Of a stretch of DNA of 5,805 nucleotides, positions 1 to 5,120 are shown one piece after another. The notes below the pieces were generated by a model. That model saw only the letters and a program-made list of their open reading frames with translations. It ran no database searches and had not been told where the DNA came from. This stretch comes from Chitinophagales bacterium. GTDB lineage: Bacteria; Bacteroidota; Bacteroidia; Chitinophagales; UBA10324. Made by a program: the position numbers and the translations under genes. Where the stretch lies: contig JACCZV010000015.1 of assembly GCA_013695775.1 (NCBI GenBank), positions 1 to 5,805 of the forward strand, written 5' to 3'. How positions within the stretch are numbered: position 1 is the stretch's first letter; each line of letters starts with the position of its first letter.

Positions 1-266
1 GATTCAAGTGGCTCCACGTTTAAGGGTCCGCCTCCTTCAGGAATCTCCCAGCTATAATCATTTACTGGCAACCTAAACTGTCCTACAATCCAGGTGTTAT
101 AATGTTCATCGAGTGGTAGTATGCAGATGGCGAGATTCTTGAAATGAACTACACTATAAATGCCAGGTTTGCCAACAGGGTTTGTCACCTGATGCTCAAT
201 CATTTTTACCCAGGGATTGTCGTAATATTCTTTTGTTGAAATTATTTTCCATGGATTCTCATTCAT
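1..266 (-). CDS. Nudix hydrolase, N-terminal part (cut by window edge)
   Basis: This is the first 88 codons of a minus-strand gene that starts at ATG 266-264 and stays open to the window edge. The protein begins MNENPWKIIS, and a beta-rich N-terminal domain follows (GIYSVVHFKNLAICILPLD, about residues 35-53). Residues 73-88 read WEIPEGGGPLNVEPLE, the usual lead-in and first part of the Nudix box (G-x5-E...); the catalytic REUxEE part lies outside the window. Proteins with this W-E-[IL]-P-E-G-G-G signature are typical Bacteroidota Nudix enzymes of about 180-200 residues, related to ADP-ribose pyrophosphatases that split nucleoside diphosphate-linked compounds. The exact substrate cannot be read from this fragment. 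It lies 92 bp downstream of the HEPN gene on the same strand, so co-transcription is possible but not shown. No strong promoter was seen in that gap. The family call is confident, the substrate is not. Confidence 0.88.
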   Translation of the reverse strand, partial: MNENPWKIISTKEYYDNPWVKMIEHQVTNPVGKPGIYSVVHFKNLAICILPLDEHYNTWIVGQFRLPVNDYSWEIPEGGGPLNVEPLE

Positions 267-358
267 GGTTTCATATTATATTTAGAATTGTAAATAATAA
301 TAGTTGGTAAATTCTTTAAGGCAAGCAGTGTAAGCAGCATATTTAATATACGTCGGCA

Positions 359-670
359 TTATTGCCTTTTCTTATAATCCTTTTTGATTTTAGTATAGAA
401 GTTAACCAGAGAATTGGCATGAATTGCTTTGATATGGCTGTAAATTTCCCGCGATTGCTCATAAGTATAACAATGTACCAATTGATTTCGGTCTTCGATC
501 ATCTTCAACCATTTTATTTCATCGGTGATCAAATCATGCTCTTTTGCTGCCTTGAAACAATCGCGTGGGTTTTTACAAATGATACCGGCATCAGACAAAT
601 GTTCCTTCATGAGTTTCCATGCCAGTTCATAACAGAGTTCAAATCGCTTTATAGCGCCACCAATTTCCAA
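359..670 (-). CDS. HepT/HI0074-like HEPN protein (type VII toxin), 5' end broken
   Basis: The 103-residue intact part of a HEPN-domain protein of the HI0074 (nucleotidyltransferase substrate-binding) family. Members act with a minimal nucleotidyltransferase; in the HepT-MntA system HepT is an RNase toxin that MntA silences by adding AMP to a tyrosine. Visible here are the helix IKRFELCYELAWKLM near the N-terminus, NPRDCFKAA in the middle, and RNQLVHCY at residues 61-68. The last is an exact RX4HXY motif: Arg and His are the expected nuclease residues and Tyr68 the expected AMP acceptor. The only start codon in this open stretch is TTG 670-668, which falls inside the domain and drops the first helix. 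The same frame continues upstream through matching sequence to an in-frame TAA, then to an ATG at 757 (see 671-757). The product is therefore either a truncated, perhaps inactive toxin or a pseudogene remnant. Family confidence is high; that it is functional is doubtful. Confidence 0.8.
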   Translation of the reverse strand: MEIGGAIKRFELCYELAWKLMKEHLSDAGIICKNPRDCFKAAKEHDLITDEIKWLKMIEDRNQLVHCYTYEQSREIYSHIKAIHANSLVNFYTKIKKDYKKRQ

Positions 671-757
671 AGGCGATTCTGCCTCAGCGGCTGCTGCCCG
701 TAGATTCGTAACAGATTTTTAAAAGTCAATAAAAATGAACCTGGTCTTAGCGTTCAT
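671..757 (-). pseudogene. Lost 5' end of the HEPN toxin gene, with in-frame TAA at codon 13
   Basis: Reading upstream of the TTG in the same frame gives KSVTNLRAAAAEAESP, which fits the first HEPN helix of HI0074-like proteins and runs straight into the domain. It is preceded by TAA (721-719) and then, still in frame, by MNAKTRFIFIDF from ATG 757-755. Joined through the stop, the gene would encode 132 residues, a normal length for the family, and would overlap the last 11 bases of the nucleotidyltransferase gene, a usual arrangement for a coupled toxin-antitoxin pair. A single C-to-T change turning CAA (Gln) into TAA would explain the break; a Gln or Lys is common at this place as far as I recall. 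Frame is preserved on both sides, so this looks like a nonsense mutation rather than a frameshift. A base-call error cannot be excluded, because the stop sits in TTTTAAAAA. Confidence 0.7.
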
Positions 758-1031
758 ACAAAACAATACCCTCTTTCAGAATTAATTGCTTTAGTTTTTC
801 TGGTGCACGGTTGAAATCCACAATATCCACCGCTCCATAAATTTCCGTCGTGTCAAAAAAATGATCGGTAACAACTGCAAGATCAGTATCAGATGACTTA
901 TCAGCCTTACCTGTTGCCTTTGATCCGAATAGAATTACTTTTATGGGATTCATAGATCGAATAACCTGTTTTAGGTAATGATCTACTTCACTATGTTTTT
1001 TCAGAATTAACTTTGCGCTTTCAGTGATCAT
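747..1031 (-). CDS. MntA-like minimal nucleotidyltransferase (type VII antitoxin)
   Basis: A 94-residue minimal nucleotidyltransferase (MNT) of the HI0073/MntA type, near full length for the family. The active-site signature GSX10DXD is exact: Gly36-Ser37, then Asp48 and Asp50 in SDTDLAVV, which should bind the catalytic metals. The third carboxylate is probably Asp69 or Asp72 in VDIVDFN, and the protein ends with the usual EGIVLYER tail. Characterised MntA proteins move AMP from ATP onto a tyrosine of the partner HepT and so block its RNase activity. The partner HEPN gene follows at once, its ancestral ATG overlapping this gene's stop by 11 bases. The start is ATG 1031-1029, 53 bases after the sirtuin gene on the same strand, so the sirtuin promoter could drive all of them. 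All catalytic residues are present, so the antitoxin looks intact even though the toxin frame is interrupted. Confidence 0.9.
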   Translation of the reverse strand: MITESAKLILKKHSEVDHYLKQVIRSMNPIKVILFGSKATGKADKSSDTDLAVVTDHFFDTTEIYGAVDIVDFNRAPEKLKQLILKEGIVLYER

Positions 1032-1083
1032 CTCTTGTCAATCATCAATCAAAAGTAATCAAGGGTTTTAGATTGCATGTGCA

Positions 1084-1779
1084 TTAGTGTGCGCTCATGA
1101 CCTTCAAGTCGTGAACAAGTGAAGGCACCCCGATAGTTGCTTTGGCTTCAATCATTTTCCAGTTTTTCAATTCAGAGATTATTGGAATATTTGGGTCTAC
1201 TAGGAATTTCTTTGCACCATAAGGAGCATAATGGATAAGTCCGGCAGCCGGATAGACCTGCAGTGACGTACCGACCACAAGAAAAAATTCTGCTTCGCTC
1301 GCGATGGATGCTGCTGGTTCTAACATAGGTACAGCTTCATGAAACCAAACTACATGCGGACGCAATTGTGATCCGCGAGAACATCTGTCACGGATGCTGA
1401 TGTCTGTGCGGCAATCATAAAGCAATTCGGCATCCAAAGAGCTTCTTGATTTTAAAATCTCACCGTGAAGATGAAGAATGTGTTTAGAACCTGCCCTTTC
1501 ATGAAGGTCATCTATGTTTTGAGTAATGATTGTTACATCGAAATAATTATCTAATTCCGCCAATGCAATGTGCGCTGCATTGGGTTGTACATTCAACACA
1601 TCTTTTCTGCGCTGATTATAAAATTCAAGTACTAAAGCAGGATCGCGCTGCCATGCCATCGGGGTAGCTACGTCCTCTAATCTGTAATTTTCCCATAAGC
1701 CATCAGAGTCTCTGAAAGTTTTAAGACCACTCTCTGCGCTGATTCCGGCGCCTGTAAGAATCACCAATTTCTTTTTCAT
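1084..1779 (-). CDS. cobB: NAD-dependent protein deacylase (sirtuin, class III-like)
   Basis: A 231-residue sirtuin, the normal size for a bacterial CobB. It removes acyl groups from lysine side chains using NAD+, giving nicotinamide and O-acyl-ADP-ribose, in the cytoplasm. Motifs in order: GAGISAESGLKTFR (residues 10-23) for NAD binding, FYNQRR (53-58) with Tyr54 and Arg57 in the Y-x-x-R pattern of desuccinylase/demalonylase sirtuins, TQNIDDLHERAG (86-97), HLHGE with catalytic His105, RPHVVWFHE (140-148), GTSLQVYPAAG (170-180) and VDPN (194-197). The zinc-binding segment is unusual: only Cys123 and Cys133 remain, and places where CobB has cysteine carry Ser (about 112-113) and Arg or Gly (135-136). 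VWFHE replaces the common VWFGE. The start ATG 1779-1777 gives a complete Rossmann beginning. A promoter with a TAnnTTTG element lies upstream. The symbol is used in the broad family sense; deacylase specificity is inferred from Tyr54/Arg57. Confidence 0.93.
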   Translation of the reverse strand: MKKKLVILTGAGISAESGLKTFRDSDGLWENYRLEDVATPMAWQRDPALVLEFYNQRRKDVLNVQPNAAHIALAELDNYFDVTIITQNIDDLHERAGSKHILHLHGEILKSRSSLDAELLYDCRTDISIRDRCSRGSQLRPHVVWFHEAVPMLEPAASIASEAEFFLVVGTSLQVYPAAGLIHYAPYGAKKFLVDPNIPIISELKNWKMIEAKATIGVPSLVHDLKVMSAH

Positions 1780-1826
1780 TTTAGGGAAATATTTAACTCA
1801 ATGGTTGAGTAATTTTCAGGCAATTC

Positions 1827-1840
1827 AATTTTGCAAAATT
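1827..1840. promoter_or_regulatory. 14-bp perfect palindrome over the sirtuin -7 element (possible operator)
   Basis: AATTTTGCAAAATT is a perfect dyad and covers all but one base of the -7 element of the sirtuin promoter. A dimeric regulator bound here would block that promoter. AT-rich palindromes of this length can occur by chance, and no second copy was seen in the window, so this is a candidate only. Confidence 0.3.
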
Positions 1841-1863
1841 AAGTATGTGCATTCGTAAAGGAA
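1834..1863 (-). promoter_or_regulatory. Bacteroidota-type promoter for the sirtuin gene
   Basis: On the minus strand, TAATTTTG (1841-1834) matches the Bacteroidota -7 consensus TAnnTTTG exactly. A weaker -33 candidate, TTC in place of TTG, lies 19 bases upstream (1863-1861). Transcription would begin near 1829, giving a leader of about 50 bases before the ATG at 1779. The -7 element overlaps a 14-bp palindrome, which might be an operator. The call rests on consensus and position only. Confidence 0.5.
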
Positions 1864-1882
1864 TAGTATTCGCTTAACTTTG
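1852..1882 (+). promoter_or_regulatory. Bacteroidota-type promoter for the 1888-2457 gene
   Basis: TAACTTTG (1875-1882) matches TAnnTTTG exactly, with a TTC (1852-1854) 20 bases upstream as a weak -33 element. Its upstream half overlaps that of the divergent sirtuin promoter, so the two may compete for polymerase. The predicted transcription start is close to 1887-1890, on top of the first possible ATG (1888). This favours the second in-frame ATG at 1903 as the true start, or else a leaderless message. Confidence 0.5.
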
Positions 1883-1887
1883 TAAGA

Positions 1888-2457
1888 ATGGCAACGGATT
1901 ATATGAATAAATTTATCAGATCTTATATATTGTGGTACTTTCTTTTTCATTTCTTATTTTATGCTTATGGAGGTAAGTGCCAGGATCCCGGATTACCTCC
2001 CTTCACCTCATCAAATAAACTCGCCTCGCCTGTATATTTATTAAATCTTACACCAATCGGAGGAGGAAAAACTTATACCTTATTTCGAAATACTAAAGTT
2101 CATGTTACCGCTAATGATGGAACAGAATTTGGCGGTAAGGTCAGAATGGTTTCTAAAGACTCTATACTTATTGATTTACGCAATTATGCTGTTGCCGATA
2201 TAACCGGACTGCGATTCAATCCCGGAACAACCTTGGGTGCTGTCTCAGCCATTGGGGCAGTAGTAGGCATCGCCATAATTGCAATCACCGTTGGCGGAAA
2301 AAACAAGGAAAGGTCAGAGGGAGAAAACATTTCTTTTTGGGGTGGTGTCGGACTCACCGCTGTTAGCGGAGCATTCCTTATCCCAAATTATTTTATCAAG
2401 AAAAATTTTGTCCGTACTAAATACGAATTCAGAACTATTCAGGTGGGCTCATATTGA
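1888..2457 (+). CDS. Exported or membrane-anchored protein of unknown function
   Basis: A 189-residue protein I do not recognise. Residues 6-29 (from MNKFIRSYILW) form a basic then strongly aromatic and hydrophobic segment that looks like a signal peptide or membrane anchor; the following GGKCQ is a poor lipobox because Lys precedes Cys. Residues about 68-110 (KVHVTANDGTEFGGKV, then KDSILIDL and ADITGLRF) form a beta-rich stretch in the pattern DG-x3-G-x-[IV]-x2-[VI]-x-x-DSI, seen in many small exported Bacteroidota proteins. Two hydrophobic Gly/Ala-rich segments follow, about 115-136 and 148-170, separated by a charged loop (GGKNKERSEGEN), probably a helical hairpin. The start could be ATG 1888 or ATG 1903 (residue 6); the second gives a cleaner signal peptide and fits the promoter position. 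It is the only plus-strand gene in the window, divergent from the sirtuin and convergent with the lipoprotein gene. Confidence 0.75.
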   Translation: MATDYMNKFIRSYILWYFLFHFLFYAYGGKCQDPGLPPFTSSNKLASPVYLLNLTPIGGGKTYTLFRNTKVHVTANDGTEFGGKVRMVSKDSILIDLRNYAVADITGLRFNPGTTLGAVSAIGAVVGIAIIAITVGGKNKERSEGENISFWGGVGLTAVSGAFLIPNYFIKKNFVRTKYEFRTIQVGSY

Positions 2458-2466
2458 TTGTGATTT

Positions 2467-2485
2467 GAAAAGACGATGTCTCTTC
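2467..2485. terminator. Weak hairpin between convergent genes
   Basis: GAAAAGAC and GTCTCTTC pair over eight positions with one A-C mismatch around a GAT loop, in the 35-base gap between two convergent stop codons. The position suits a two-way terminator, but there is no good T-run on either side. Confidence 0.3.
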
Positions 2486-2492
2486 AGGTCGC

Positions 2493-3956
2493 CTATAACT
2501 TTGCCGCCACCGAATAAGGGTCTACGCTCACTTCAGGCCGGTATGGCATAAACTGAAGCGTATTCAGGTCAATAAATTTCAGATACCCGTTTCTTCCACC
2601 ACAATCAGAGGAATGGTGGGGCGCAGGGCCATTTGGATTTACATTCCGATTTGCAATCGTTACTAGTCCTAAATCATCATCAACAACAATTCCATGAGGC
2701 TCATAAAGTCCGGATTGGGGCAGTTTTGTTGAAGTAAAATTATTGTAGTTGATCATCCATACAGACCCTTTGCATAACGGCTCCGGGCAAGGATCTTCCA
2801 TACATGTGACAAACAGATAGGGATTAATTTTGGAGAAAGCCATCTCTGCCGGATATTGGCCAACGGGTATGACAGCAATCAAAGTATCGGTGGCAGCATC
2901 CATTACACGCACCTCATTTGAAGAATTGCAGGTGACGAAATATTTAGACTCATCGGGAGAAAGCGCCAATTCATGGGGATCAATGGTACCAAGGTTTGTG
3001 TTGGGTTGCTGACCGGGAACCAACACTACCTGTTCAATTTGCGGAAAAGTTGGATTAGTGATATCAATTTTATAGATAAAATTTCCAAACTGTGCGGTAA
3101 CGTACAATGTGCTGAAAGCGCTGTTGACGCAGCTTCCGTGCGGTGAAGCAAATAAGCCGCTGCCCTGGTACATCTGTAAGAGGGCCAAATTCTCTAAATC
3201 AATGTATGCTACCTTCCCCTCGTCTTCAAAATCAACAACAAACGCTTTTGTGCCATCGGCAGAGACAGTCATCGTGTTCCAACTGCCGCTTCCAATTTCT
3301 ACCTGGCCCACGAATGTGTCATCTGAAGTACGAAATTTTTGAACCACTGTACCCGCCACAAAACATGCATACCAATACTTACCATCAGGAGAAACTTTAA
3401 GCTGATGAGGAACCTCTATTTGGATGAGCGTTCCCACATCCACATATCGCATGGCCAGCAAAGACTTCGAATCAAAAACAGAGACAAGGTCACAGCCTTG
3501 GTTAGCAACATAAAACTTTTTGCGATCAGGATCTCCTGAAAAAGCTATTTCTCCCTGAGCATTTGGTGCTCCTTCAGAAATCCAATCCTGCAACGCATAA
3601 TATTCCTCATCTGAAAGCGGCGCCTGATTGAATGGCATTGTCGGAGTTAGAACCACTCCTCGTGAAGTATCTGTATTTATGTAATACATGAACCAGCTTT
3701 GGTCTGGGCGGTAAGGAATAACAACAGAGCCGCCATTGCCACCCATGAATAACTCATCCCACGTAGTAAGAGAAAGCCCTCCGGCAGCATCCTTGGATAT
3801 GGTGTTATGACATCCGCTGGTGGAACATTTTGTAGTAATAATCTTTTCAATGTCAGATGGAAATGTGGCATTAACAGCAGTCGTTTCAGTTTTGTCCTTC
3901 ATGCAGCCGCTCATAAAGGGAGAAAGAGCAATAACCACTAAAATAGATTTAAACAT
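2493..3956 (-). CDS. Lipoprotein with cytochrome c-like domain and YVTN/YncE-type beta-propeller
   Basis: A 487-residue exported lipoprotein. From ATG 3956-3954 the protein begins MFKSILVVIALSPFMSGC, a lipoprotein signal with Cys18 as the lipidated residue; an ATG 36 bases further up would add a hydrophobic stretch ahead of it and is less likely. Residues about 32-135 resemble the small cytochrome c-like domain of Bacteroidota/Planctomycetes surface proteins: CSTSGCH (44-50, a CX4CH form of the haem motif), TPTMP with Met107 as possible distal ligand, then LSDEEYYALQDWISEGAPN. Residues about 140-487 form a six- to seven-bladed propeller with YncE/YVTN-type repeats, such as KKFYVANQ, PHQLKVSPDGKYWYACF, PHELALSPDESKYFVTC and YLKFIDLNTLQF. 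Four blades carry Pro-His (His184, 273, 328, 421). Redox or binding roles at the outer membrane or periplasm are likely, the partner unknown. It stands alone as a gene, with the repeat array upstream. CX4CH may not bind haem normally. Confidence 0.85.
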   Translation of the reverse strand: MFKSILVVIALSPFMSGCMKDKTETTAVNATFPSDIEKIITTKCSTSGCHNTISKDAAGGLSLTTWDELFMGGNGGSVVIPYRPDQSWFMYYINTDTSRGVVLTPTMPFNQAPLSDEEYYALQDWISEGAPNAQGEIAFSGDPDRKKFYVANQGCDLVSVFDSKSLLAMRYVDVGTLIQIEVPHQLKVSPDGKYWYACFVAGTVVQKFRTSDDTFVGQVEIGSGSWNTMTVSADGTKAFVVDFEDEGKVAYIDLENLALLQMYQGSGLFASPHGSCVNSAFSTLYVTAQFGNFIYKIDITNPTFPQIEQVVLVPGQQPNTNLGTIDPHELALSPDESKYFVTCNSSNEVRVMDAATDTLIAVIPVGQYPAEMAFSKINPYLFVTCMEDPCPEPLCKGSVWMINYNNFTSTKLPQSGLYEPHGIVVDDDLGLVTIANRNVNPNGPAPHHSSDCGGRNGYLKFIDLNTLQFMPYRPEVSVDPYSVAAKL

Positions 3957-4355
3957 GACATAACCATCTATTTGGAGAAGTATTAAATACAAGCTAAACT
4001 ACAAAAGGGTTCTCATAATCATTTATGTTGAGACCCTGAAACAAGTTCAGGGTGACGGAGGTTTGTTCAGGTGACGGAGTTTTTTATGGGTGACAGTGAA
4101 GTTCGTCATGTTGTCCCGAACTGGATTCAGGATGAGTTCAGCATCTTTTCGGCTGCTCCTTGTTAGTTGAGACCCTGAAACAAGTTCAGTGTGACTGAGG
4201 TTTGTTCAGGGTGATGATGTTTTTTAAGGGGGACAGTGAAGTTCGTCATATTGTCCCGAACTGGATTCAGGATGAGTTGAGCATCTTCTCGGCTGTTCCT
4301 TGTTATGTTGAGACCCTGAAACAAGTCCAGTGTGACGGTGCTTCAATTGGGGAAA
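3957..4355. other. Non-coding gap dominated by REP-like repeats
   Basis: No credible gene was found in these 399 bases between two minus-strand genes. Positions 3957-4026 are AT-rich and should hold the promoter of the lipoprotein gene. The minus-strand TAGTTTAG there differs from TAnnTTTG at one base, too weak to call. Nearly all the rest is the tandem repeat array at 4027-4338. Confidence 0.7.
4027..4338. repeat. Tandem array of REP-like hairpin units, about 2.2 copies of 140 bp
   Basis: Copy A (4027-4165) and copy B (4166-4306) agree over their whole length apart from about 11 substitutions and 1-2 single-base indels by eye, roughly 90 percent identity. Copy C (4307-4338) holds only the first 32 bases. 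Each unit opens with GTTGAGACCCTGAAACAAG and contains two hairpins. One is ACCCTGAA-ACAAG-TTCAGGGT (4033-4053), perfect in copy A, with one mismatch in B and two in C. The other is TCCCGAA-CTGGA-TTCAGGA with one mismatch (4114-4132 and the matching place in B). Within copy A a 15-16 base piece (GTTCAGGGTGACGGAG) is itself repeated with a 20-base step (4045-4060 and 4065-4079). Elements of this CCTGAA/TTCAGG type are scattered in intergenic DNA of many Bacteroidota and resemble REP/BIME sequences. They could end transcription of the protease gene or bind proteins; neither is shown. Confidence 0.85.
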
Positions 4356-4793
4356 CTAATTGTATGATCTGATGCTGAGCTGTTTCTTTTTCATATTGAT
4401 CACTGCCTCAAATTGAACCAGAAAATCGCAGCCGATAACCCCATCAATTGGAGGCAATTGAATGATCTGATAGGTTTCATTCACGTGCATTAAATCAAGC
4501 ACTGCTACTTTATAGCTTCTTATTGTGATATTTCCAATTTTAAGATCATTGATCTCTGTGAATTCACTTTGAATTGTATTGGATCCAACGCCGGTGGTAA
4601 GCTGTTCATTCAACTCGAGTTTCAGTTCAGGTATTTTATCTGATATGAATTTTTTATCAACTACCGTATTCGACGCTCCTGTATCAATTAATAATCTTAC
4701 TTCATGATTGCCAATAGAGCCTTTAATGAAAAGATGATATCCATCGTCTTGAATCAGTGTAACATCTATCGGGATTTTTAATTTTTTTGACAT
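4356..4793 (-). CDS. Retropepsin-like aspartic protease (clan AA), single domain
   Basis: A 145-residue protein with the hallmarks of a retropepsin-like aspartic protease. LLIDTGASNTVVD (residues 34-46) contains the catalytic D-T-G-A-S loop with Asp37. A glycine-rich flap-like region lies around TGVGSNTIQ (67-75), and DGVIGCDFLVQFEAVIN (117-133) is the usual hydrophobic-hydrophobic-Gly segment that packs behind the active site. With one catalytic Asp per chain it should work as a homodimer. There is no signal peptide or membrane segment, so it is probably cytoplasmic; the N-terminus (MSKKLKIPIDVTLI) starts directly with a beta strand. Similar small proteins are widespread in Bacteroidota and mostly of unknown target; some relatives are fused to PDZ domains, which this one lacks. 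It has no close same-strand partner: mdh ends about 390 bases upstream, and the repeat array begins 17 bases past its stop. Family call strong, substrate unknown. Confidence 0.85.
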   Translation of the reverse strand: MSKKLKIPIDVTLIQDDGYHLFIKGSIGNHEVRLLIDTGASNTVVDKKFISDKIPELKLELNEQLTTGVGSNTIQSEFTEINDLKIGNITIRSYKVAVLDLMHVNETYQIIQLPPIDGVIGCDFLVQFEAVINMKKKQLSIRSYN

Positions 4794-4900
4794 CGGCGGT
4801 TACAATGGTTCCGTAAGTTTTCAAAGCATTATGGTAGAGAGAAAGACATCTGAAAAGTATTCGACAATTTTTTGGCAATTCAGATCAAAAACTAAGGTGG

Positions 4901-5045
4901 AGTTAATTTATCTCTTTTCTTGAAGAAAGGAATCAAAAGAATCGCGATTACTCATAGCATGTAAATTTTTAAATGGTATTCGTGAGGCCGCAAGCGGGTT
5001 GCCAAACGGCTCCGCCAGGCAATCGCAGGCTCGCGCACAGCTTCC
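4901..5045. repeat. Candidate composite intergenic element: inverted repeat plus GC-rich island
   Basis: TCTTTTCTT-G-AAGAAAGGA (4913-4931) is an inverted repeat with one G-T pair. Fifty bases on, 4981-5040 is about two-thirds G+C in the middle of AT-rich DNA and holds CCGC-AA-GCGG (4988-4997) and TTGCC...GGCAA (4999-5003 with 5018-5022), inside which CGG (5007-5009) and CCG (5012-5014) can also pair. The abrupt composition change and the stacked short dyads suggest a mobile or structured element rather than ordinary spacer. I have the impression that similar CTTTTCTTGAAGAAA pieces recur in Bacteroidota intergenic DNA, but cannot confirm it here. There is no coding potential in either strand. 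Confidence 0.4.
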
Positions 5046-5120
5046 ATTTTATTAAGTACGTTATTAGACCATTTTTTTATTAATAAGAATTACACTTAGT
5101 ATGCTACGAAGTATCGTTAA

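Noticed and set aside
362..703. Plus-strand open frame of 113 codons opposite the HEPN gene
   Set aside because: It is antisense to a recognisable HEPN protein with an intact RX4HXY motif. Its translation shows no family pattern.
2279..2551. Plus-strand 90-codon frame running across the end of the unknown exported protein
   Set aside because: It is mostly a shifted reading of the 1888-2457 gene and extends into the opposite-strand lipoprotein gene; its translation shows no recognisable features.
3109..3539. Several plus-strand open frames opposite the lipoprotein gene
   Set aside because: They lie wholly inside the propeller coding region on the other strand, overlap each other, and show low-complexity translations without motifs.
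3677..3871. Minus-strand 64-codon frame inside the cytochrome-like domain
   Set aside because: It is an out-of-frame shadow of the lipoprotein gene, whose haem motif and TPTMP segment are clear in the main frame.
3957..3992. Upstream in-frame ATG (3992) as start of the lipoprotein
   Set aside because: It would put 12 extra residues, partly hydrophobic, ahead of a complete signal peptide with lipobox that begins at ATG 3956.
4027..4338. CRISPR-like array
   Set aside because: The repeat unit is about 140 bp with continuous similarity, only about 2.2 copies and no unique spacers; no cas gene is present. REP-like tandem duplication fits better.
4981..5040. tRNA gene or short coding region in the GC-rich island
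   Set aside because: No T-loop GTTCRA motif, no cloverleaf of the right spacing, and no start codon with a sensible open frame were found.
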